From positions 62,645,736 through 62,709,735 of the forward strand of contig OX578137.1 of the NCBI GenBank assembly GCA_951213105.1: DNA of 64,000 bases, written 5' to 3'. Positions 29,850-40,668 of the stretch are shown piece after piece. Within the stretch, counting starts at the first letter, position 1. Each line of letters starts with the position of its first letter. The position numbers were made by a program, and so were the translations under genes. The notes beneath the pieces are model-generated. The model was given only the letters and a program-made list of their open reading frames with translations, was not told the origin of the DNA and did no database searches. The stretch comes from Amaurobius ferox. Its lineage: Eukaryota; Arthropoda; Arachnida; Araneae; Amaurobiidae.

Positions 29850-31180
29850 TCATATATTGCAGGGAAAGTGAGAGCTTTCCACTGTCTCCACAGTCACGCA
29901 ACTGTAAGTAAATTTAATTTTTACATTTTCAAAATAGTACACTTTTTCAACACAGATTGAGAAGTCAACAGGTTTTATTCTAAAATGTAGAATTACAAAC
30001 GAAGTCTTCTACAATAATCCAGACGAAATGACTGCCAAAGTGCAAAAGATAGAGAAATTAAGATTGTCTGCGAATATACACATGCCTTGAACACTCAAAT
30101 ATTGCGTGAAGGACTGGATATAAATAACCTTTAAATAACGTTAAATGAAATTTTTAAGCGTATTTTTAATTGTATTTTTGTATGAATGCGTATCTAATAT
30201 TATGAAACGTAAAGACTTTGTTATTTTTCAATTATCCAATGTTAGGATCTATGCAGAGACCACCAACTAGATTGTGCAACATTTTGCATTACAACAATTA
30301 AGGGTTATGGCTTATTATTTAAAAGGATTGAAGAGAACATTATGCAATCCTTTAATATTAACATTTATAATTTTTTAAAACATTTGTTTTTAAAACAGAT
30401 TGTTCAACATAAAGATATAATTAAGAAGTTTGGAGTGAAAATTTAATATACTAATGATGTAACAAAATATTAAGTACAATTTTGTTAAGAAATTAATCAA
30501 GCGAGCAGAGATATTAAGGCTCAAATGTACATTAAATAGAACTGTTTCATAATTTCTACGAAAGATCGAATGAGGAAAATTTTCGTCAGTAAATTCGTTG
30601 ATTCTTTCTATAACATTCTTAAATTTACTTTTGAAATAGCACAATCCAATTGTTAAGAGTTATCTTAGAATTCCAAAATCCTTTTGTAAAAAAATCTTAA
30701 AGATATAACATTTTTAATGGTTTAACGTCTGTTGGTCTTGTTAATTAAGAAACACTTCGTCTCCTGTCACTGTCGTCTAACTGTTACGTTTTCTGACGGG
30801 TTCTGTTCAGTTTCTGTCGTTACACACTATTTAGTTTTATCTCTAATAGTTCATCTTTCGATTTTAATTTGCATACCAATGTATGTAGCTAAAATTATAT
30901 CATCAAAAATTTCGCAAATAGTTTATATCATCGGATTACATTATTTCATAACTAAATTTCAGAATAAAAAAAATAAAAAAATGACAATTCGCTTCAAGAT
31001 GTTTATCTTATTAGAGAGATTTAGCAATTTTCATTCGAAGATTAGAAAGATTACAATTTTTACATTTCCATGGAAATACTTTCTCGTAAAAAATACAAAT
31101 TCAGTCTATATAGAAAAGTGCAAGTTAGTTTGACATACCTAATTGGATAGATAAATAACAAAAGAATGAGACAATTCAGT
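29850..31180. other. Unassigned A+T-rich DNA
   Basis: No gene. The plus frame 30732-31133 (133 codons) and minus frame 30390-30644 are low-complexity hydrophobic/lysine-rich translations of A+T-rich DNA with no domain. Confidence 0.4.
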
Positions 31181-31194
31181 TTAGAACACTGCAT

Positions 31195-31520
31195 AAAAAT
31201 ATTATTTTGCATTCTCTAATGAAGCAATTTCAAAGAATTATAGTAAATAAAGTATCTGTCCCAAGTGTATATCTTTATATATTTCCCCAAATATTTCTCA
31301 TTAATTTTTCCTTAGTAAAACTAGGTCCTGTTTCGTCATGAACTCAAATAATGAGCAAACTTTACAGACTTAATTAACATTTTTATTCTATTGCCGTACT
31401 GAAAGTTTATTAGAAACGAGTCTTTGAAGATTGATTTTAAATATTCGGAAAAGGTATAAGGGCAAATGTTGTAGTTTTAAAAAGGGGCATTTCGAAGTCA
31501 TTATATCTGTGATGCGAATA
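31195..31520 (+). repeat. Dispersed ~350-bp repeat family, copy 4
   Basis: TCTAATGAAGCAATTTCAAAG, GTATCTGTCCCAAGTGTATA, ATATTTCTCATTAATTTTTCC, CAAATAATGAGCAAACTTTA, GACTTAATTAACATTTTTAT, GAAACGAGTCTTTGAAG. Confidence 0.6.
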
Positions 31521-31534
31521 ATCTTTTAGGTAAT

Positions 31535-33598
31535 GATATAAGTGATTAAATGATGTAGAATCAGCCTCAGTTAAAACTCTAGAAAATGTTTTAAAATAAT
31601 GTTTGAAATTCTTTCTAATTTATATATAAGTTTTAAATAGTCAATATTTAATATTTATATATATTTTTAATAAAATAATATAGAATATTTGTTCATTTGT
31701 TTTTCTGTGTATTAACTTTTAATGTATAAACTAGCAATATATATTAACTAGCAATAAACTAGCAATATATATAAACTAAAGTAATTTCGTTAAAAGCAGC
31801 TTATAACAAAAAATTAATAGTTACGACTGGTTTCAAGGTGAGAAAATGCCTTTCTCACAAAGAGCGTAACCTTTACTCGTGAGAGCTTGATCAGCAACTG
31901 ATTTAAAAACAATAAACGTGACTGAAGCAGGAAAAGGAGGTTGCCAACGGCGAGAGGAGAAAACGAGTTAAAAACCATGACGGAACCCTAGATACTACTC
32001 TATGAATGAACGATAATATATCAGCAAAAGATTTAAAACATTTACTTAGTGAGTACAATTGCAAATTTTATTGTCCTATCAATAATATAAACAAGAAAGA
32101 TCAAGCATACAAAGATCATTGATTATGAAACGCATTCCAACAGAAATGTAATTTTATTTAAATATTTCTAAAATGTGACGCATTCAGCGCTTGCATTTTT
32201 TAAACTATCACAGTACTACAATAATTCATTATACTCAAAAACTTAAAATTGCACCAAAAAGACAATGCTAATTACACAAAACGAACTTTATTCAAATAAC
32301 TTCCTCGAAGTATAATTTGAGAAGTGTTTATGATGCTTTTGCAATAGCAGTTTTTAGACAAATGCGGAAAAATAGTTGAACAGAAAAGGAGGGAACTAAT
32401 AGCTTTGTGGAAGCTAAAAGAACTAATATTGTCACAAATATTTATAAACAAAAATTCAGGTAACAGGAACAAAATTACTAAAACAAGAAGAATAAGCAAT
32501 AAAAAAAATCAATCAAAATATTATACACGATATTTCTAAGCAGAAGAGAGAAAGAGCAATTATCATTAATAAAGAAGTTTGACTGAGTAACAATCCCGTA
32601 AATGGAATTTGAAGTAAAAATGATCTACTAAAATATTATAAACATGATTAGTGTTTCAATAATATTGAGAAGTTGAAGACTTAGTTACTTCTTGTTTGGA
32701 ACAAGATATGAAAATATATTTTCTTATATTCTCTTTTAGTGCAGGTTTACGCCGTTTTCATGTTTAAAAATTTTCATTTTACTCTATTGCATTTATCTCA
32801 TTGTAATTTAATTTAAGTCATATCACACGAACTATAATGGTTTATGCAAATTTTAATAACTTTTTGTTTTGTAGCAGCATGGGATATATTTTCATTCAAC
32901 CGTGTGATTGTTTATTGGTTTGTCTTTTGATGCTGGAAGTATAGCGCCCGAGAGCACTAAGGATTGACTTGTATTTTAAATACGGCTGAAAAGTTGTAAT
33001 AAAGGTATTTCAATGTTTTTAAAATGATTTTCAATTTTTTGGGTTTTCACGAACGCGTAGCCACAACCTATTCTCTAATATAACTTTATACATTTTCACA
33101 GACTTATAGTATTTTATTAAAGTTTGATTATACCAATTTGATTTTCTAGTTTCTTATATAAATCTCTTACATTTTATATAGAAATATATATTCGTATAAA
33201 ATTCCATGTTAGCAGGTGTATTCAATTTCTTGAGCGTATTTTTTGCAGAGAAGATATATGTATTTTAATGGAGCTTATAGCTAGTTCATATTTAATTTTT
33301 TTGGACATTCATGTACAATTTAAATTTTTTAGATCTGATATACATAATATAGATATTCAAAACATGTTTTTATCGTTGTGAAAATAATACTTTATCTGGC
33401 ATAGATGTCTTGAGTTTATAGCGGAATTTTCTGCTTAAGCTCTTTCAGATAGAGTATTATTCTCATTTAATGGTTAAATAAAATTTTATTGGTTGATTGT
33501 ACTGTATGTGTAATATTGTACATAAGTTGTCAATGATAATTTTGCATCTTTTTGTATAATAGTTTAAATTTATGTCCCGTATCTATAAAGTTGTTTTA
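31535..33598. other. Unassigned A+T-rich DNA
   Basis: No gene. Short direct repeats of CTAGCAATATATAT occur near 31730-31770. The minus frame 32272-32499 has no domain. Confidence 0.4.
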
Positions 33599-33600
33599 TA

Positions 33601-34375
33601 CACTCTATAACAAAAAAAAATCGACTCACCAAGAAGTCCAATTGTGATAAAAATTGGTGGATGTGAAGAACATATATAGAAAAAGAAACGATTAAAATTT
33701 CAGAACAATTTAATGATTTAGAGTTTGACCGTATACAAAGGGAGGAAGTCAATAAGGCGTTGGTCCACCTCTGGCCTGGATGCGAAATGTCACCCGGCGT
33801 GGCATAGACTGATAAAGTTCACGGATGGTGTCCCGCGGAAGGTCTTGCCAAATTGTCTCCAACTGTCGGGCTAAATCATCAACATCCCGGGATGGTTGCA
33901 ATCGCCTTCCCATAACGTCCCAAATGTGCTCTATGGGAGAGAGATCAGGAGACCTAGCTGTCCAAGGAAATGTTGGGCAAGCTTGAAGACAATTTATAGC
34001 AATACGTGCCGTGTGCAGCCGTGCCTTATCTTGTCTAAAAGTAAGTCCGGGGTGTCGCGAAAGGAACGGTAACACAATCGGTCGTAGAATGTTGTCTACG
34101 GACCGCAGTGCTGTCAGTGTGTCAAAAATGACTACCAAAGGATTCCGGCTATCAAAGGAGATGGCACCCCAGACCATACCCACCTGCAGATATACACCTG
34201 CCCAGATATACACCTGCTGAATGCTCAGTTCCGATGCGCTGAAGCTCCTACTATTTATTCATTGGACACCAAATTTTATTCATTTGCATGTTCGCTCAAA
34301 ATGTCTTTGCATACGAAATTTCATTACAATCGGACAACTCCTTCTTGGTGCGTAGATTTTTTTTGTTATAGAGTA
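33601..34375 (-). mobile_element. Tc1-like element, internally deleted, both inverted repeats present
   Basis: Left end CACTCTATAACAAAAA followed by CACCAAGAAG; right end CTTCTTGGTGCGTAG followed by TTTTTTGTTATAGAGT(A). These are inverted repeats with a few mismatches, each flanked by TA. The total is only ~775 bases, about half a normal Tc1 element. The transposase N-terminal half is missing, so the element is nonautonomous. Confidence 0.88.
33749..34213 (-). pseudogene. Tc1/mariner transposase, C-terminal half
   Basis: 154 open codons without the HTH domains or the first catalytic Asp. The second catalytic Asp is in FRQDKARLHTA (family norm QDNARPHTA, so Asn-to-Lys and Pro-to-Leu changes) and the Glu is in RSPDLSPIEHIWD, with 32 residues between them. 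The C-terminal GRRLQPS..LARQLETIWQDLPRDTIRELYQSMPRR stretch is typical of this subfamily. Upstream a short CAGGTGTATATCTG duplication (34183-34215) marks the deletion side. It could not catalyse transposition. Confidence 0.9.
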
Positions 34376-34555
34376 TATTTTTAACAGTAGCAACTAAGGT
34401 TTATACTCATTGTCTGTAAAACAATAGCTGTACTAATAAATGCCGGTTTTCGGGCTTGATAAGAAGATACTTTATTGTGTATGCATTATGCCTTAATGTA
34501 TTGCATTATATCTTTATTCATTGCAGTTGAGGAGTTAGTCCTGAACCTTTAAGAA

Positions 34556-34612
34556 GTCATTATGATAAGTGATACATTATGATAAGTGATATATCATAAG
34601 TGATACATTCCT
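34556..34612 (+). repeat. Short tandem repeat, ATGATAAGTGATACATT unit
   Basis: Three imperfect head-to-tail units of about 17 bases. Confidence 0.7.
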
Positions 34613-34889
34613 AAAAAAGTAAATACATATGATCTGAACATCTTAAGAAAACTCACCCGTTAATTTTGCAAATTCTTACACAACTTAGAAGTTTGTTGAT
34701 TATATGTTTTTACTCAAACTTTCAGATTTGATAGCACCAAGGATAAGTAATTTCTTCTTTCTTTCAAAAGCAAAGTATTTAAGTCGCCATATGCATTATT
34801 GGCGTAATTAGTAAACTAACTACATAGCAATCGCAAACTATTTCAGCTAACTTCTTTAAATCCCAATGTTAAAAGTTTCTTTTACATTT

Positions 34890-35235
34890 ACTTATGAAGA
34901 AACTGCATATAATAATTCATTGGAATATTTCTGAAACATGTATTTCAATACCGACGACATATTCTCATTAATCTACCCTTAGGAGTTAAATTGGGGCTGT
35001 AGTTTTCTTCTTTTTCCAAGAACTGTAATAATGAGCTAGTTTTGATGACTTAATTAACATTTTTATTGCAATTACCTCTGAACTTGCATTTGAAATGGGT
35101 CTTTGAAGTTGAAAAATTTGAAATCGATTTTTGAAGGTTTTGAAAATGCGTAGTTTAAAATAATTGATACTTGAAAGAGAGAAGAACGTTTAAATGTTCT
35201 CACTACTGAAGTTAATGGTGAAACGATATCCGTTA
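34890..35235 (+). repeat. Dispersed ~350-bp repeat family, copy 5
   Basis: TTATGAAGAAACTGCATA, TGTATTTCAATACCGACGAC, TTCTCATTAATCTACCCTTA, GGAGTTAAATTGGGGCTGTA, AATAATGAGCTAG, GACTTAATTAACATTTTTATTG, GAAATGGGTCTTTGAAGTTG. The fullest copy by eye. Confidence 0.65.
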
Positions 35236-36615
35236 TAATGCTTTTTGTGCAGCTTGAAATGTCAATGACTACATTGGTATGCCCTGCATTTTTCTATTTT
35301 ACATGGACTTTCTGAAAATATCAGTAATTTATATCCTGGCGACGTGTAATGCACTACAGATGTTAGTAATAAAAGAGTGACATTGAAATTAATTTTCAGT
35401 ATTTTTTAATGTCTGTCAGATATACTGTGTCATTAAATTCATTTGTATATATTTTATGCAACTTGTAATTATCTCTGTTCCGGCAGTTTGAATCCTCGAT
35501 GAATCATCAATTAAATTTATATTTTCAGAGTTAAATTCCATGAAAAATGCAGTTAACTACATTGAGGAAAATTAATGTTCCCAATGAATGACTTTTGAGA
35601 GAGTATAGATATTTTGATTTTACAATAGTAAATACAAAATAATAAAACATAACAAATCTTTGGATAAAACAGTAGTGCTTAATTTCCATAATTTTGCTTA
35701 ATAGGTAATAGTGCTTAATTAATAATAGTGCTTAATTTCTTTTGTATCGTAATCATTACCAGAATGAAATAAATGTGTATATTTTTCAGATTTTTATTTT
35801 CTAATACAAAGTATATAGAAATCATTGTTTCCTAGAAAATTGTTAACTTCAAGATTTTGATGCCAAAATATATTTTAGGACTTCTTGAATATGTTTTGAC
35901 TATTTTTAGAGAGTGATGTCCGTCTGTCCGTCTGTGGTCGACTCGATTTCTTGTGTACATTATAGCTGCCACAAATGTCAATGAATTCTTATGAATTTGG
36001 CTTACTTATCGAAATATCTAGAACTAGATAGACGTTTGTGAAATTCGAACGAAAACTTAAAAATGTTTTCCATTGGATTAATTTTAACCCAAAGGTATTC
36101 ACTTCTAAATAGAAACAATGGAAAATTCATAAACAGAAATATCATATTTTGAGGATATCAGCGCACCTCTACTGCAAACAAGACTGGAATTGCAATAACG
36201 TCTATCTTAAGGAAAAATAGTGTATCTGCCATAAAAAAAATTAAGTTATCAATGCCATCATGCAACTAAGTTTCAGTTTTATAAATAATATCGTAATTAT
36301 GAGCAAGAGCTGAAAGAAACGAAAAAAAAAATTTCGTGAGAATATACCGCGAACATTTTGATACTAAATATTGGAACTCAATAAGGTAATTCTGAATAAA
36401 TTGTTAAGTCACATGTAGAGTTTATTTGTCTAAGCTCGTCACCAGCGCATTTTCGCATAAGACTCTACCACTTTTAAAAAATACATATTTATAGTCCATA
36501 GGTTGTCTTTAAATTGATGAACAGTATTAAATAAAGATCTCTTTCTTGTTGCTTCCATGCTCTCACTTATATATACACTATTTTAAATGTTCTTTACACG
36601 TCAGAAATCACTTTT

Positions 36616-36976
36616 TACTCGACGTTTGTTTATCAAATACTGTTTCACCCTCCAAAGCATAAATGTAAGAATATTAGGTCCAGAACCAGGATTATATTAG
36701 AACGAAAGACGATAAGCAGTATCAATCATTGGATTAGATATTACAACATTTTGCAAAACAAAAACAGGCTATTACTGACAGTATCTCGACGTTTTATCGA
36801 CGTTATTACTCGACGTTTGTTTATCAAATACTGTTTCACCCCCCAAAGCATAAATGTAAGAATATTAGGTCCAGAACCAGGATTATATTAGAACGAAAGA
36901 CGATAAGCAGTATCAATCATTGGATTAGATATTACAACATTTTGCAAAACAAAAATAGGCTATTACTGACAGTATG
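36616..36976 (+). repeat. Recent tandem duplication (~170 bp at 191-bp offset)
   Basis: The stretch from TACTCGACGTTTGTTTATC (36616) to CTATTACTGACAGTAT is repeated from 36807 to 36976 with about two substitutions (one in the C run after TTTCACC, one in AAAAACAGGC/AAAAATAGGC). A short TCGACGTT-rich linker joins the copies. Confidence 0.9.
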
Positions 36977-37209
36977 AAATGAATAATATTGCGTATTTTA
37001 TAATTCGGTACTATAGTATAGAACTCTGGCGTGGTTAGATTTACTGCTGTTTGTGAATTTTTTGGGTAATTGAGTGAAAATTACTAATTCATTTAAATCT
37101 TATCCGATTCCTTAAGTTCGATATGTGTAAAATGAGCTATTTTTCTCTATTCTACGATTTTCCCAAGTTCCACACTTTGCATGTTTTTTTATGGTTGAAA
37201 ATTGGAATC

Positions 37210-37622
37210 CTAGAATGAAGGAATATGTGCTGATAAATTTTCCCTATATTAAATGATTTTTAATTAAAAAACTACCTAACATATTTTACTGAAGTTTTTT
37301 TTATATATTTTATGAGATAATGTGAATATTTCCTAAAAATTTCGAAGCAATTTGTGAATTTTAAATGTGTTAAAAAAAGTTTAAAAAATAAGGTCCCATA
37401 GGGTTCAATGTATTTCATTTTTTCAATCCAGGTTCAATAAAAAACTAATTGGGTGATATGATTTATTTATATTCCCATAGGTCCCACAGACCGTCTGAAA
37501 AGCACACTAAAATTTCATTTTCATAAAGTCATTTTTACGGCAGTTATCGTGCTAACGGACAGACAGACAGACAGAATGAACAAAGTCATAAACACTTTTC
37601 AACTATGTTGTAAAGTGTTAAA
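37210..37622 (-). repeat. (GTCT)n-containing dispersed element, truncated copy
   Basis: Reverse complement of the 5' part of the elements at 43990 and 63338. It has AACACTTT...AAGTGTT ends, (GACA)n at 37558, CTAACGGACAGACAG, CCCATAGGTCCCACAG, GGTCCCATAGGGTTCAATGT and TTAATTAAAAAACTACC. Confidence 0.8.
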
Positions 37623-38298
37623 AACTATGAATAGAGTTCATGAAAATCCAGCTAATCTAAATTTTTTGACTATACCATTTACAAAATAAGAGGGATATTT
37701 ATATAAATTGCTGGTAATTTTTATATTATTAATATGTATAGCATGAAATATATATATATAAATAAATAAAAATTATATGAAATTACAATGATAGATTAGA
37801 GATAAGTTGTAACTCATATAACCATAACTTAAAATATAAGATAGGTACGTATAAAGGTGTAATAATTAAGAGATTCATCAATTAAGATGAGAATAAAAAG
37901 TAAAAATATCCAGTTATCAAGCTATATATAATCTACAATTATCAATGGTGAGATTTCGAAATTGAAAAACAGAAAAAGACCAAGCATTAAAGCCAAACAC
38001 CTGACAAAGCTCAAGGCTTAATGGATTCATTTTGAACAGATTCATTTTCAAGGCCTAGTATCTATTCAAAATGACCAAAAAAGCTTGTTTCTGAAGACTG
38101 AGATGGATAATATCTATAAACTCAGTCTACTGGGCCTACAAGCTTAAAGATGGAAACATAAAATAGGAATCCAAGATATTTTACCTGAGAAAATGCTGCA
38201 CATGTTGTCGTAAAGCAAAATAACGAGACCACTGTTACCATTCGCAGGAGTTAAAAGTGGAGATCAACTGTCCCAATCGTGTGATATAAATAACAATA

Positions 38299-39085
38299 TT
38301 GCTCTATACTGATGGCAGTAAAATTGACGATCTTGCGGGTAGTGGCATTTTTATTGAGACCCCTCGAAACAATTTGACTCTTTGTCGTCGTAATCCTAAT
38401 TTCTGCTCAGTCTTCAGAAGTGAATTGATAGCAATAGCTCTGGGACTCGAGGCTATTTTCCCAGCGAAGGATTATGGCGACTTATGGATTTTATCTGATA
38501 GCCGCAGCTCCCACCACCACCTTAATAATTGGATACTTGTAGGTGATAGGACCAGTGTCTCTATCCTGCTTAAGCTAAAACTGCTTTCGTTAAATCAGGA
38601 TGTCCATCTTCCGTGGATTTCCTCTCATGTGGTTATTCATGGTAATGAGGTGGCGGATAAACTTGCTAAGGAGGGTTTCAGTCTCTCCAGCCCTTCCGCT
38701 TTCGCCTTGACTTTTCTGGAATTATATTCTTGGGAGAAGTCAAAAATTTGGGTGGACAGGAGAAAGCCCCCCACCCATCATTGGTATATGGGCAAAAAGC
38801 CGGAGTTGACTCTAGACCTCTCGTGTGACAGAGACTCCCAGACTGTACTTTCTAAACTAGCTAGCGGTCACATCAAGTGCCTTTCTTTTAATGAGAGCAG
38901 GAAGGTCTTCGCCGCCTGCACCAAGTGCCACAACCATCAGGCTTCTGCAGAGCATATAATGGATTGCATGGGCTTCTCTAAGGAGGATATCTATCGCGAT
39001 CCACTTCCTGTGCTTAACGGACTTATGGATCTCGTCTGACTTCGTCAGACACTGGAGAATAAGCAACAACAACAATCACAACACA
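38299..39085 (+). pseudogene. 5'-truncated LINE: RNase H domain, Cys/His motif and 3' tail
   Basis: 246 codons. RNase H catalytic pattern: D in LYTDGSKIDDLAGSG, E in FRSELIAIALGLEAI, D in LWILSDSRSS, and the WISSHVVIHGNEVADKLAKEG block with His and the last Asp. A CTKCHNHQASAEHIMDC motif and a VLNGLMDLV terminus follow, a layout I associate with I/Jockey-type LINEs of arthropods. The first codon is TTG because the element is 5'-truncated, so no start is claimed. After the stop comes a perfect small hairpin GTCTGA-CTTCG-TCAGAC and a CAACAACAACAA tail to about 39085. No RT or endonuclease is present, so it is inactive. Confidence 0.88.
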
Positions 39086-39749
39086 ATCTTGCAAATAAAA
39101 TATTATAGATTCACCTGTTAAAGCTGCGTAATAAAGGACTTAAAAAATAATGTATGCAAGGAGGCAAATGTCTAAGAAGATGTAAATACATTGTAATGCT
39201 AATACTTGAGAAAGTTGATAATTATCTAATAATATAAGATACTAAGGAGGATATTAAAAAATATTCAGCGAATTTAAACTTGTTAACTATAACATTTACT
39301 AAGTATACTGGATATTTACATAAAATACTGCTATTTTTAGGTTATTAATGTGCAAAGCATTAAATTTTTTATCTGATAATCTATAAATTCTAAAATGTTG
39401 ATAAGTATAATATTTCTAAACAATTGAATAGCGTTACAGGAATTAAATGGTAATATTTTACTAATATTAAAATAAAAATAGTCTTATTTTCTGTATAAAT
39501 TAGTAACTATCCTATTATTAGGTCCAATAATGAGACTAATGTCCAAAAAGTTAACACACACTTTTACTAATAGAGGTTTCATCATGATTTAATTCCAAAT
39601 TATTCGGACAGAAATCTATACCTATGGTATGGTTGTCAGTAAATACTAAACAAATCACATCTTCGTAAATTCTAAATATGTAAATTTTATAATCAGTTGA
39701 AGTAAAAGTCTTTTCATAATGATAAAGGTATTAATTAACTAACATACTG

Positions 39750-39833
39750 CTAATATATATATATATATCTTATCATATTAATTCTTTATTTATATGTATA
39801 TATATATATATATATATCTTATTACATTGATTC

Positions 39834-39884
<51 letters not shown>

Positions 39885-39885
39885 T
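39750..39885. repeat. (TA)n microsatellites
   Basis: Three blocks of alternating TA separated by CTTAT..TTCTTTATTTA segments. Confidence 0.9.
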
Positions 39886-40479
39886 TAATGTAGTAATTGT
39901 GTTTAACTTGAGTTAAATATTTACTCATTCATTTTATTTGGGAAGAAATGGAGCCGGAAGCAATTTTTCATCCATGAAATGAAATTCCAAATCTAAGATT
40001 ACTATGGTTGTCTGATAAAGAATTTATTTTTTATAGTGTGCTTTGATTATTTTTTCTGCTGTGCAAATATGGTATTATTTTCTGAGCTGTACTTAAGCGT
40101 AAATTTTTCCTTACTACTCAACAAAAGATTCTGCCATTTTAAATTGCAGATTCTATTCGAATATTCATTAGAATTCCAAGCAGTGTCAGCACACAATTCG
40201 AATTTTCCACTTTAAAAAATTCTGCATGAAAATTGGAGCAAAAAAGAAAATCAATATACAAAGAGAAATAATGCGATAAGGACAAAAAATAGAATAAGAC
40301 TGATTAATAAAAAGATGATATTATTTGGACTCAGATATATAAAACGGTTTGCAAGCATTGACACATTTTTTTCAGAAATTAAACCTGTTCAATTTCGGGA
40401 ATACATTTGACTCAAGTTTTAATAACTTGTATTAAAAATGAAGGATTGGTGTTAACACTTTATCTAGAATATTTAAAAC

Positions 40480-40575
40480 AGCATTATTATTATTATTATT
40501 ATTACTATTATTATTATTAGTATTATTACTATTATTACTATTATTATTACTATTATTATTATTATTATTATTACT
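40480..40575 (+). repeat. (TTA)n microsatellite with CTA variants
   Basis: Nearly uninterrupted ATT/ACT triplets. Confidence 0.95.
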
Positions 40576-40668
40576 GTGGTGAGTAAATAAATTTATTAGA
40601 GTAGTCATGCCCTAAAATGTTGTGAGCATTATTATTAAGGATATAAGCGGGCAACAATAACCCCCAGC

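Noticed and set aside
30732..31133. 133-codon plus-strand protein
   Set aside because: Composition is that of translated A+T-rich DNA (Ile, Phe, Lys, Ser) with no domain, no promoter context and no relatives in the window.
40440..40580. CRISPR-like array of short direct repeats (also at 50395-50825)
   Set aside because: The first is a triplet microsatellite and the second a head-to-tail minisatellite without unique spacers, in a eukaryotic genome.
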